A stretch of DNA of 64,000 nucleotides from positions 1-64,000 of the forward strand of contig VHDF01000003.1 in NCBI GenBank assembly GCA_016871495.1, read 5' to 3'. The notes below the pieces were generated by a model. That model did no database searches. It was given only the letters and a program-made list of their open reading frames with translations, and was not told the origin of the DNA. Shown piece after piece: positions 1 through 8,152 of the stretch. This stretch comes from Verrucomicrobiota bacterium. GTDB taxonomy: Bacteria; Verrucomicrobiota; Verrucomicrobiia; Limisphaerales; VHDF01. The stretch's first letter is position 1. The number at the start of each line of letters is the position of its first letter. A program made the translations under genes and the position numbers.

Positions 1-126
1 CGGATCCTCACTTTGTCGATCTGTCCGGACTGGTAGCTCAGGGGGGCGGTGCCCGCCAAACATTGCAGCACGTTGTGGCTGCCGTAGCGTTGAGGATCGA
101 TGCCGATGGCGGCCAGCAGCCGCGGC
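1..126 (-). pseudogene. IS110-family transposase fragment (runs off left edge)
   Basis: Read on the minus strand, this piece encodes LLAAIGIDPQRY, then LQCLAGTAPLSYQSGQ, then IDKVRI. This is the conserved C-terminal Transposase_20 region of IS110/IS1111-type DEDD transposases. The match begins abruptly near position 126, with no start codon or upstream catalytic domain, and continues past the left edge of the window. At the breakpoint it meets the antitoxin remnant on the other strand, which suggests insertion or rearrangement inside that gene. Whether the rest of an IS lies to the left cannot be seen. The family assignment rests on motif recognition only. Confidence 0.72.
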
Positions 127-127
127 G

Positions 128-232
128 GTCGATCCCGTGGCGAAGCCTCGCTTCGGCTGCTTGGCGGGCAAAATCCAATTGGCCCCTGACTTCGACGAGC
201 CCCTTGCAGACTTGGGCGAACACATGCAATGA
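128..232 (+). pseudogene. Phd/YefM-type antitoxin, C-terminal remnant
   Basis: In frame with a TGA at 230-232, the plus strand reads PRFGCLAGKIQLAPDFDEP and then LADLGEHMQ. This is the typical C-terminal tail of Phd-like antitoxins paired with PIN toxins (usual pattern FG..KG.I...DDFD.PL.DF.EYM). The stop overlaps the toxin start as ATGA, the normal arrangement of such operons. The DNA-binding N-terminal half is missing: upstream of about 128 the sequence becomes IS110 transposase on the opposite strand. The reading frame is open to the left edge, and a GTG at 137 could start a short peptide. This is probably a toxin-binding tail that has lost its DNA-binding domain, so autoregulation should be lost. 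Confidence 0.6.
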
Positions 233-615
233 AGTTGCTGCTGGATGCGCACACTCTGCTGTGGTTCTACGAGGGCAGCCCGTCCTTGAGCCTCCCGGCT
301 CGCGCCGCCATCGAGGATCCAGCGAACGAGAAGCACGTCAGTCACGCAACCGCCTGGGAAATCGCGATCAAAGTGAGCTTGGGCAAACTCAAGCTGGCCG
401 TGCCCTACGAAGACGTGTACCCCAACGCCGTCGCCGCGAACGGATTTCTGGTTCTGCCTCTTGATTTCCGCCACCTCCGCGAGCTTCTGACGTTGCCGTT
501 CCACCATCGGGATCCATTTGACCGGCTTTTGATTGCCCAAGCTTTCGTCGAAGAGATGACGCTCGTATCTTGCGATCCTCATTTCCCGGCTTATGGAGCC
601 AAGGTGCTCTGGTAA
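229..615 (+). CDS. PIN-domain toxin, VapC-like ribonuclease
   Basis: The 128-residue protein has the length and layout of type II toxin PIN domains. Acidic residues expected for metal binding are present: Asp6 in LLLDAHTLLW, Glu44 in ATAWEIAIK, the Asp95/Asp98 pair in HHRDPFDRLLIAQA, and Asp116 in SCDPHF. The family cleaves RNA, often tRNA or rRNA, and is held in check by a co-transcribed antitoxin. Here the start ATG overlaps the antitoxin stop by 4 nt. The toxin frame is intact although the antitoxin in front of it keeps only its tail. Either the toxin is silent for lack of a promoter, the tail still neutralises it, or another antitoxin acts in trans. Confidence 0.87.
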   Translation: MKLLLDAHTLLWFYEGSPSLSLPARAAIEDPANEKHVSHATAWEIAIKVSLGKLKLAVPYEDVYPNAVAANGFLVLPLDFRHLRELLTLPFHHRDPFDRLLIAQAFVEEMTLVSCDPHFPAYGAKVLW

Positions 616-749
616 GAATTGTCCTCCCAACTGCACGTGCGACCGCAGAGAATGATCGCGGGAAAAGAACTCAAGGCAATTGAGCTTCTCCGTGTGCGCC
701 GCCCAGGTCGTCTCAAGCTGCGGCACAGTGGAATATGACATCAACGTGC

Positions 750-1055
750 TCATGGGGCGACCGCCCGGTTGAAGCGCTTGGGGGCGTGGGTGGCGGTGGG
801 GGGGCAGACGGTGGACGAGCCATTGAACCCGCCGAGCGGGTTGGTGAGCGGGTGCCAGATTTGCAGGTCGGTGGAGGATTCCAGCCGGGTGGTGTCCGGC
901 GGGCCGGCGCCGCCAAGCAGCACGCGGCCGTCGCGCAGGCGTTTGACGCGGTCGAGGCGCGGAGCTGGGCCTTCGCCGAGGATCGTCCACTTGAGCAGTG
1001 TTTCGGTGCCTGCTCGCTCATGAGCATGAGCGACCCATGATTCATGGATGCCAGG
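750..1055 (-). pseudogene. C-terminal fragment of a verrucomicrobial secreted repeat protein
   Basis: The minus strand stays open from just after the stop of the delta-60 gene down to a TGA at 750-752, in the same frame. It reads LLKWTILGEGPAPRLDRVKR, RVLLGGAGPPDTTRLESSTD and LQIWHPLTNPLGGFNGSS, and ends RFNRAVAP. The pattern of a 'sstDLqiWhpLtn' segment followed by 'rFyRav' is the usual C-terminal tail of secreted repeat proteins in this phylum. No start codon or N-terminal part is present. It looks like the end of a second, similar gene whose body has been deleted. Function is not assignable. Confidence 0.45.
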
Positions 1056-2108
1056 TCATCTCGCAAGAGCACGGTAAAAGCGCTGGGAACTGTTGCCACC
1101 GGCGGGCATGGTCAGTTTCATCGGAGCGGCCCCCGGTGCGTTCGTGAAGGCCGGTTGCCAGTCCGCGGGCGAAAGACGAGTGGCGATTTCGATGACGATC
1201 GGTGAGGTGGCGTAAACGCCGGGCGAAAGGGGAAGCATGACCGTGCCATCGGCCGCCACTGTTGGAGTCCCAAGCCGCAAGGCCCGGCCATCGCCGTTCA
1301 ATCGGACAAGGTGCGGGCGAGGAAATCCGCCGAAATCGGTGAATTCTCCCGCAACGAGGATTTGGCCGTCCGGCTGGACCACGATCCGATTCACGAATGC
1401 GGGGGAACGCACTCCCTCCGACGGCCATGGTGTGAGGGGTCCACTGCCGGCGTCGAACGTTATGTCCTGGCTGCCGTCGATGTGCAGCCGGACCAAGCCC
1501 GCCCGGTCGAACCGGGGCGGGTTGTTCGTCGTGGTGTATGAGTTCCAGCCCGCGAGAATTTTTCCATCCGGCTGAACGGCCAAAGCCGTTACGTTGAGCT
1601 TACGATGCGGCGCGGACAGTTGCGGCCATTTCGGCAGGAAACTTACGTCCACGGTCCCATCAAGGTGCAGTCGGACGATGGTTCTATTGGTGGCTCCGTT
1701 CAGATTAGCCAGCCGCCCCGCCGCCAGATACCGACCATCCGGCTGAATGACGATGCCAGGTCGTAGAATTGAGAAATCGTCGTTAGTGGAAAGAAGCTCC
1801 TTGAAGCTCGGATCCCGGGCTCCATTCGACAAGAGCCGCACGAGTTGGCGGCGAAACGATGGTTGATAGAACGTCAACACCAGCAACATTCTTCCATCGG
1901 GTTCAACCACCACGTTGTTGTCTTGAGACTGCAAGCTGACCCATGCATCGCGGAATTGAGGCTCCGCCACGAATAGGATTGACACTTGTCCCCGCCGCTG
2001 CGCCGACAGCAGATTCGGCAAACTCGCTCCCGGCTCCATCTGCAACCGGGCGGGAATCCACTTCAACGTCATCGTCGTCTTCGTCCGCAACTTCACGGCA
2101 TGCTTCAC
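1056..2108 (-). CDS. Delta-60 repeat protein
   Basis: The 350-residue protein contains at least four copies of the delta-60 repeat signature, seen as VVEPDGRMLLVL, VIQPDGRYLAAGRL, AVQPDGKILAGW and VVQPDGQILVAGEF. They are spaced about 50-75 residues apart, each followed by a 'lvRL...Dg..d.sF' stretch. Such repeats resemble beta-propeller blades and occur in secreted proteins; no enzymatic role is known. The C-terminus (FYRALAR) is the usual tail. The N-terminus is odd: the first ~40 residues have no recognisable signal peptide, so this may be a 5'-truncated gene read from an internal ATG. A 120-bp inverted repeat lies just upstream. The family call is firm; integrity is doubtful. Confidence 0.7.
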   Translation of the reverse strand: MKHAVKLRTKTTMTLKWIPARLQMEPGASLPNLLSAQRRGQVSILFVAEPQFRDAWVSLQSQDNNVVVEPDGRMLLVLTFYQPSFRRQLVRLLSNGARDPSFKELLSTNDDFSILRPGIVIQPDGRYLAAGRLANLNGATNRTIVRLHLDGTVDVSFLPKWPQLSAPHRKLNVTALAVQPDGKILAGWNSYTTTNNPPRFDRAGLVRLHIDGSQDITFDAGSGPLTPWPSEGVRSPAFVNRIVVQPDGQILVAGEFTDFGGFPRPHLVRLNGDGRALRLGTPTVAADGTVMLPLSPGVYATSPIVIEIATRLSPADWQPAFTNAPGAAPMKLTMPAGGNSSQRFYRALAR

Positions 2109-2139
2109 TCTTGCCGGTCACCCCACTTGCGGGTAACTG

Positions 2140-2259
2140 CTCAGGTCCTGGGCCCACGAATCCACACCAATTCACACGAATTTAGAGTCCGCGACGATTG
2201 TAGTCGACTCGGCGTCTGGCCATTCGTGTCGATTCGTGTTCATTCGTGGGTGACCTGAG
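2140..2259. repeat. Imperfect inverted repeat (CACGAAT/ATTCGTG type)
   Basis: The left arm contains CTCAGGTC, CCCACGAAT and ACACGAAT. The right arm carries their complements in reverse order (ATTCGTGTCGATTCGTG, ATTCGTGGG, GACCTGAG). The arms are about 38 bp with several mismatches around a ~40-bp centre. It lies upstream of the delta-60 gene and has no coding signal. From general experience, CACGAAT-rich palindromes of this sort are scattered through Verrucomicrobia genomes. Confidence 0.6.
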
Positions 2260-2346
2260 TAGTCATTGTTCAAGACAAGCTTTCGGCCGGCGGCGCTACG
2301 AGGAAGCCCATGTCGAAATATCAGACGTCATCGCATCGGGCCGGTC

Positions 2347-2520
2347 TCACAGGGCTAGAATGACCCAGCAAAAGGTCTGGCCGATCGGCTCGATTGGTTT
2401 GCTGAAAACCAACCGTTTTTGGGTGGTGGTCGCGGTGACAACGGCGTCGGTGCGCCACGGTGCGTCGAGGGTGTCCTTGCGTTGAACCCCGTAACTCTTG
2501 CCGGGACGCTCGGGGCGGTT
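2347..2520 (-). pseudogene. C-terminal scrap of a secreted protein
   Basis: The minus strand reads SYGVQRKDTLDAPWRTDAVV, then TATTTQKRLVFSKPIEPIGQ, then a stop. The 'YgVQRkdtLdapW.tla.vtAt' pattern is the C-terminal segment common to large secreted Verrucomicrobia proteins, including those with Ig-like or sorting-signal ends. The part upstream on the minus strand has no recognisable domain and no convincing start. I read it as a degraded gene end. The 2260-2770 stretch otherwise holds nothing I can identify. Confidence 0.35.
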
Positions 2521-2774
2521 TGATGTGATCGAAATCCCCGATCCGTTGCCCAACCTCGTCGGGCAGATTCCGCAGGAAGACTTGGACTTGGTGGTGGACT
2601 GCCAGGACCGCAAACGCATCCCTAACCCCGAGCACAAGAACGGGGTGATGTACGATGAATTCAGAGGTGTTCGGGCTAGCGGTACAGAGTCCGGCCACAG
2701 GTTGAGTTTTACGATTTGCGATCATTGTTTTCCCGCTTCTCTCTGATGCCGCCCGCGGGTAGCATTGCCGTGTT

Positions 2775-2978
2775 ATGAAGCAATTCACTTTGGAGTAATG
2801 GATGGACGATGGCTGGTACGTGGGACGCCTGACAGAGATTCCCGCGGTGATGAGCCAAGGAGAGACGCTGGCGGAGTTGAAGGAGAACATTCGAGACGCC
2901 TATGAATTGGTTTCCGCCGATGCAGCGAGTGACGCTGATCTTCCTCCGCAGCGACAGCGAGTCTTGGTGGAGTTGTGA
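2775..2978 (+). pseudogene. hicB: HicB-type antitoxin with in-frame TAA at codon 8
   Basis: From ATG 2775 the frame reads MKQFTLE, then TAA (2796-2798), then WMDDGWYVGRLTEIPAVMSQ and GETLAELKENIRDAYELVSA, ending VLVEL at TGA 2976-2978. HicB antitoxins commonly begin MKqftleyW..DgwyVg.l.EiPgv.sqGet..EL..ni.dA. The stop sits exactly where Tyr (TAT/TAC) is expected, so a single substitution would explain it. Translation could restart at ATG 2802, giving a 58-residue protein that lacks the first beta strand. HicB normally binds and neutralises HicA and represses the operon. It overlaps hicA by 4 nt (GTGA). Here the antitoxin precedes the toxin, the reverse of the classical hicAB order but common for this subtype. 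Confidence 0.72.
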
Positions 2979-3133
2979 AACGGCGGGAGCTCATTCGTGA
3001 ACTCATTGATGAGGGTTGTTACCTCAAACGGCATGGCGGGCGGCATGACCTCTACCACAACCCCGCCACCGGCCGATCCGTGCCCGTCCCTCGTCATACC
3101 GAACTGAAGGACAGTTTGGCCCGCGGTATCTGA
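2975..3133 (+). CDS. hicA: HicA-type mRNA interferase toxin
   Basis: A GTG at 2975 overlapping the hicB stop opens a 52-residue frame. It reads VKRRELIRELIDEGCYLKRH, GGRHDLYHNPATGRSVPVPR and HTELKDSLARGI. This is a complete HicA (YcfA-like dsRBD fold): the GGRHDLYHNP loop carries the catalytic His, followed by the PVPRH strand. HicA toxins degrade mRNA independently of the ribosome and are bound by HicB. The normal length is 55-80 residues, so it is short but intact. Its partner hicB carries a premature stop, so its control is uncertain. The GTG is chosen because no ATG exists in this frame and the 4-nt overlap is typical. Confidence 0.85.
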   Translation: MKRRELIRELIDEGCYLKRHGGRHDLYHNPATGRSVPVPRHTELKDSLARGI

Positions 3134-3219
3134 AAAAAGCTTGGCCTTGTAGCTTCCAATTGAGCGACATCTAGGCTTCATGGCATCACCGCCCGCTAGA
3201 AGCGCGTGGGGATGTATGA

Positions 3220-5976
3220 TCATGGCGCCGGCACGAGGTAGTCGCGCGTCCACGGAGGCGGCGGGGGAACCTGGCGTGTGTTGCCGAATTCGTCTTTCAC
3301 TGTGCGCCATTCGGGGCGAAGCGGCTTTTCCAGTGGCTGACCCCAGAGCGCATCCTGCCATTGCGAGTCGGACAGCCGCCGCGGCGGTCCGATGAGTTCG
3401 AACTCGAAGTGACTCAGCACGGGGCCGGCGAACATCACCGGCTTGCCGCTCCGTTCCACCACGATGAACGCCATGTTGACCGCGCCGATGCCCTCATGCA
3501 GCACGCTGCCAGGGTCGCCGGGCGCGGTGACATCGGTGTGAACGTCGGCGACGATGGCGTCGAACTTGCCAACGCCGGTGTCTTCGTGGAAGGAGTTGCT
3601 CTTGTCGTTCAAAATGCTTCGGTAGAAAAGGCGCGGGTACCATCCGTCATACTTTCGCAGTGAACCGGACCCATCAGGAGTCCATGATTGCTCGATCAAA
3701 TCACACGCAAACTTCTCCAGCGTGGGCGAATGTGCCAGATCGCCGCCTTGTTCCTGAATGCGTGCGATGGCTTCCAGGTTGGCGATGGACTCGACGAACG
3801 TGTCCAGATGTTCGACTTGCCGCGCCTTGACCACACCCAACTCCACCGAGCCAAATATCCTGGCCAGAATGTTGCGCTGTTCTTCGTCGAGTGTGGCCGG
3901 ATCTTGCGTGGTCAGGGTTTCCCACTCCGCCAGGGTCTCAGAACTCCAGATTGGCCGGTAGGCGAAGCGAGTTCTGCCTTCATAACTCAACCCTCCGATG
4001 GCATCGCGGGTCCGTTTCACCATCTCGCGCATCCGCGTCCAGAATGCCGGATGGGGCTCGACCAAGAACGCTGGAAACTCACAATTGCCACCGCCCGTAT
4101 AGCTCTGCTTTGCATAGAGAATCGTGTCGTGCCGCAGTTGCGACCACGAGGCGAGTTGGGTGTTGAGCGACTTCATGGCCCACGCTTTCGTGCGCAACGC
4201 TTGCGGAAACTTCGTATCGGTGAGCGGCTGGGAGAGTTCGCGCAGCGTGCCGAGCCAGTCCATGTAGAGGTTGCGCGTCCAGGCATTGGCACCTTGGGCA
4301 TCCATCACGCCGCGCACAGCGGCAAGGTTGTGCTGGTAGTTGAAGCCGTCGCGGAACGGGTGGCGCGCCGGAGATCGATCGCGCAGACGCGCCAGCAACT
4401 CCGGCACGGTTTGGTTGTTGCCCAGCGTGCTGAAGGCCACATCCAAAGCGCTCGGCACACGGCGACTGACCTTCTGCTCATCCCAAATGATGCTGTCGAA
4501 GACGCACTGAGCCAGCGCCCAACTGTCCGGCACGAACTTCTGTCCGAAGACAGTGAACGATTGCGGCAGGCTGATCTGCTCGCGCCCGAGTGGCGAGACG
4601 AAGTAATCCGAGCGGATGTTCTGCACGCCGATCTGGCCTTGCGCGATCTGGTCCTGCAACCGCAGCAGCGCCGCCATGTCCGGCAAATCGGCGAGCGAAG
4701 TGATCTTCGCGGCGCGCAGCAGATCGCCGAGCTGCGCAAAGGTCGCCGAGTCGGTTCAGCCAACGAACACCTGGATGATCTGATCGAACTGCCGCCAGCG
4801 CTCGAATTGGCCGGATTGTTCCAGCAGCCAGTTCAACACCACGGCCGTGCCGAGTTCCCGTGGCGGCGCGGGATGCGGTTCGGTGCAATCCGAGTCGATC
4901 AACGGCCCGCCCGCCAGGCGCAGATCGGTTCGTCCCAGCCACATGACGGATTGGAAGTAGCGTCCGAGCCGGGGCGAGTTCTCGTAATGCCCGCGCACCT
5001 TGAACTGCGAGAAATCGACTGCGCGCGGCGCGCCGAACAGATCGAAATAGGTGTCGAGCTTGGGCTCGGGATCTTGAATGGCCTTCAGCGATTTGGCCAC
5101 GCGCGCGTCCTGGCCGAGCGCGCTGGGAACGGGCTTGCCCTTGAGCAGCGTGCGTGCCACGGCGATGAAGTAATCCGCGTCGAGCACACTGTCCTTGAGC
5201 ACGCCCTGGCCGGCTTGCGCCGCGGCGGCGGCGAGTTTGCCCGCCATGCCGTCGAGCAGGCGCTCGAGGTTTTCGTAGAGGAAGGTTTCCTCAAGTTCCT
5301 CCAGCATCGCATCGTAGGTGCGATGCCAGGCGTGGAGGATCGCATCGGTCGAGACATACACCGGCATGTCGTCCTTCCAGATGCGGTAGAATTGGTCAGC
5401 GAAACTTGGCATGGCCTGGCGTTCGCTGACGACAAAGCCGTTCTTCTTGAACACCGCGAGTTCGTCCGCGTTCAGGCGGAAATCGGTGAGACGCTGCGGC
5501 TCGGTTTCGGGCAGGCCTTTGGCGTTGACCTTGGCAGGATCGGCATCGAAGTCGGTGAAGAACTTCGCCGCGAACTGTTCCGGACTGATCTGGCCGAGTT
5601 TGGTGAGCTCCGTCACGAAGGCTGCGCCGTAGCCAAAGACCTCCGCTCCACCCGAGGCGAGGCTCGCCTTGGCCCTGGTGTCGTAACGCGCGAGCAGGCG
5701 GTAGAACGCGCGGGCACGATCGGTGGCGAACGAGCGCAAGTGCAGTTCATCACTCGACGCGGAACGGACCGGGGACCCGATCGGGGACCACTGCCGGAGG
5801 TCGTCGCTGGTTTCGAGCTGGTAGGTTGGGAGACGGTTCTGCGGCCCGCCCGCCGGGTTGCGCCAGCGCAGTTCGACGCCGTTGGGTGTGCGTTGCAGGT
5901 CGAGCTTGGGCGGGGTTTGGGCGAGCGTCGCGACTGCCATGGATAGCAGGGCGAGAGATGCGGGGAAGCGCTTCAT
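3220..5976 (-). pseudogene. DUF3160 secreted protein, interrupted by an in-frame TGA
   Basis: The first part (5976 to 4756) starts MKRFPASLALLSMAVATLAQ, a clear Sec signal peptide. It runs through the DUF3160 region (MPVYVSTDAILHAWHRTYDA, FYRLLARYDTRAKASL) to IIQVFVG. A TGA at 4756-4758 follows. The same frame then continues without interruption as TDSATFAQLGDLLRAAKITS to the end at 3220 (LFYRSILNDKS, DVHTDVTAPGDPGSVLHEG, VFAGPVLSHFEFE-like segments). Together the two parts give about 918 residues, the usual size of verrucomicrobial DUF3160 proteins. Because the frame is unchanged across the stop, a single substitution is the simplest cause. An internal Met at 4686 could start the C-terminal half. 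The function of DUF3160 is unknown; the protein is exported. Confidence 0.8.
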
Positions 5977-6123
5977 GGGAACGTTGGGATTGGTGGCTGC
6001 GGAGGTTGGGCGAGTGGGCTGTTCGTTCCTGGTTCACGTTCGAGGGAACGAGGCGGCGTGCGAGGGGCGGGGTGTCATGAGCGTGCGGATCTGAACGGCA
6101 GAGATGGTTGTCCGTGAGCATTC

Positions 6124-6486
6124 CTAAGGCGATGGGCGGGAGGACCTTTCGTGTATCCAGGCGATGTCCCGGTTGGAGGGATTGCCCGGAGCGCCGTCCA
6201 TGTCCCCGGTCACCCAACGGAAAGGGGAGCTGTCGACTATCCAGCCCGAGTGGATCAACCGATCCCGACTGTCATCGGCGTACATCCGCCAGGCGAGCGC
6301 CAATTGATTGTGATTGTTCATGCAGAAGATCCCCTGCGCCTTCTGCTTCGCCTTGCCCAGCGCGGGCAGGAGCATCCCCGCCAGAATGGCGATGATGGCG
6401 ATGACGACGAGCAGTTCGATGAGGGTGAAGGCGGTGGCGAGGGGGTGGGGACTGCAGGAGCGGGCATAGGATTGCGAAGTCTTCAT
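6124..6486 (-). pseudogene. Type II secretion-like pseudopilin, truncated
   Basis: The 120-residue product has a basic leader and the prepilin motif [20 protein letters not shown] with Glu5. This is followed by [20 protein letters not shown], the hallmark of the large verrucomicrobial/planctomycete pseudopilin family (H-X9-DG type). Members normally run 200-300 residues. Here the globular domain stops after [17 protein letters not shown], and no continuation is visible in another frame down to the divergent DUF3160 signal peptide. The gene is probably 3'-truncated. Cleavage would fall before FTLIE, with Ala rather than Gly at -1, as is common in this group. It is not linked to the main gsp operon. 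Confidence 0.75.
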
Positions 6487-6566
6487 ACTGCGTTTCTACA
6501 GGAAAATCGTTTCAAGGTTGTGCCGTAATTTCGAAAAGGATGCGTCTCGTAGTTGAAGGTGCCTGA

Positions 6567-7058
6567 TCAGTGACGCCGAGAGGGTATGGCGCGGTCCAGG
6601 GCGGCCAGGTTCGGTCCGTCCACCCACTCCATGGCGATGAAATGCTGACCCTGATGCAAACCGACTTCATGCACCGCGACGATGTGGGGATGATGCAGTG
6701 CGCCGGAGGCCGCCGCTTCGGTGCGGAATCGGCGAATGGCCTCCGGGGACGACATGGCGCCCAGGCTCAGGACCTTCACGGCCACCCAGCGGTGGAGGCT
6801 GTGCTGCCAGGCTTTGTAAACCACGCCCATGCCGCCGCGCCCGATTTCCTCGTGCAGCACGAAATTGCCGAAGGGAGTCCCTGCGTCGTCCATCGGCGAG
6901 GAGGCGGTGTCCGGAGCAGGCTCGAATTCGAGCGCGAGCGAGAACAGGCAGCGCAGGCACCGGCCGCGGGGAGCAAACGCATCGAGTGGGGCGCCGCATT
7001 GGGGACAGAGGGAACGAGGATCCATAACAAGATTGGGGATGGCATCGCGATCGTTCAT
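6567..7058 (-). pseudogene. Ser/Thr protein kinase, N-lobe only
   Basis: The product has an N-terminal zinc-ribbon-like motif (CPQCGAPLDAFAPRGRCLRC), then a kinase glycine loop (IGRGGMGVVYKA), the ATP-lysine strand (VAVKVLSLG), the alpha-C helix and the hinge (FIAMEWVDGPNLA). It then ends ALDRAIPSRRH and stops. The HRD catalytic loop, the DFG motif and the usual long C-terminal part are absent, so it cannot be an active kinase. Intact members have 600-1100 residues. Upstream, on the same strand, lies the sigma factor that usually accompanies this kinase class. The start MNDRDAIPNL is chosen because the zinc ribbon follows directly; MDPRSLCPQ at 7022 is an alternative. Confidence 0.75.
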
Positions 7059-7173
7059 TCCATCCGTTACAACGGAGAACGCGCGAAAAGGTGACAACGA
7101 ACCGGACCCCGGCGGAGGGCCGGTTGACGGGACCCGAAATCCGAGGAAGCACGGGGTGGACTCGGCACGCCGG

Positions 7174-7917
7174 TCATCGGCTCAGGATCGCGAAAAGATA
7201 ATCGATTTCCTCCTGGACCTCGGGCGGACTGGACACGGTTTGGGCCACTTCCTCGCGGAAGAGGTCGCGGTAGCGGGCGCGCAGGCGCGAGATTTCCTTT
7301 TTGACAGCGTCCTCCGACATGCCGAGTTGGAGCGCCAATGTCGCTTGGGGTTCGTCGGGTTTGCGATCGAGCAGCCAGGGTTCGAGCCGGGCGAAGACAC
7401 CGCCGCGCCCGCGCGCCCGATACTCTCCTTCGAGGCGGTCAAGGACATGGTCCAACAGGGCCGCGGCCCAAGCGCGGTCGAACAGGAGGACAGGGTTGTC
7501 AGGGGCGGCGGGTTCTGGCGGAAAAGGGGAGTTGGATTCCGGCACGGGTTCGTCGAGGGGAACCCATTCGATGCCGCCGCCACGTTTGAGGGCCTGGTTG
7601 CGGTCGTGTTGATCCGCGAGAAAATGTTTGAGGCAGCGAAGCAGGTAGGAACGGAATTTGACGCCGGTTCGGGGTTTGACCCTCGAGGCCAAGCTGGCCT
7701 TGAGGAAATGAGCGAAGAATCCCTGGGTCAAGTCTTCGGCTTCGGATGGACCCGAGCCCAGGTGACGAATGTGAGCCAGCACCGGGGAACGATAGGTTTC
7801 GCAAAGCCGGGCCAACGCTTCGGCCGCCACCGGTTCGGCCCCGGCGCCTGCTCGCAGGATGACGCTCCAGTGCGTGGTGGCGAAAGCCGCCGGATGGCCA
7901 TGCGGTCCGGAACTCAT
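7174..7917 (-). CDS. ECF-like RNA polymerase sigma factor
   Basis: The 247-residue protein has an ECF-type region 2 (FATTHWSVILRAG, then YRSPVLAHIRHLGSGPSEAE, then DLTQGFFAHFL). Region 4 follows an acidic/proline linker (ATLALQLGMSEDAVKKEISR, LRARYRDLFREEVAQTV). It would recruit RNA polymerase to alternative promoters. In Verrucomicrobia and Planctomycetes such sigma factors are typically followed by a zinc-ribbon Ser/Thr kinase, as here, and the pair is thought to act in one signalling path. The kinase is truncated, so the sigma may be constitutive or orphaned. No dedicated anti-sigma gene is visible. Confidence 0.85.
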   Translation of the reverse strand: MSSGPHGHPAAFATTHWSVILRAGAGAEPVAAEALARLCETYRSPVLAHIRHLGSGPSEAEDLTQGFFAHFLKASLASRVKPRTGVKFRSYLLRCLKHFLADQHDRNQALKRGGGIEWVPLDEPVPESNSPFPPEPAAPDNPVLLFDRAWAAALLDHVLDRLEGEYRARGRGGVFARLEPWLLDRKPDEPQATLALQLGMSEDAVKKEISRLRARYRDLFREEVAQTVSSPPEVQEEIDYLFAILSR

Positions 7918-8016
7918 GGGGCGGAGAGTATGTCAAAGGGTCGTGAGCGCCAAGCATTCAGGTCAAAGTTGTGCTGTGTTCAGGGCATTCACAGGTTGTC
8001 GGTGATGCGCGCGGCG

Positions 8017-8032
8017 GCGCCGTGAACGGCGC
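8017..8032. repeat. 16-bp palindrome GCGCCGTGAACGGCGC, copy 1
   Basis: Two 7-bp arms (GCGCCGT / ACGGCGC) flank a 2-nt centre. The same word or its complement recurs at 9269-9284, 9412-9427 and 29957-29972. It lies upstream of the alcohol dehydrogenase gene. Confidence 0.7.
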
Positions 8033-8152
8033 GCTCCGACAGCTTGCGCATGCACCGCCGTGAGTGGGCAGTCGTCATTGAAGATTGACTCGGATGGGGG
8101 GCGGGGCATCGTCGCGCCGGTTTTTTGATCCTTGGTTGACCGTCGAGTTCAC

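Noticed and set aside
4756-4758. TGA in the DUF3160 gene as a selenocysteine codon
   Set aside because: No SECIS-like hairpin is visible just downstream, the family has no known redox Cys there, and no sel genes lie nearby. A point mutation is simpler.
3688-5946. A 752-codon plus-strand open frame opposite the DUF3160 gene
   Set aside because: No domain similarity and Arg/Glu-rich composition typical of a shadow frame; the minus strand shows a signal peptide and a conserved family.
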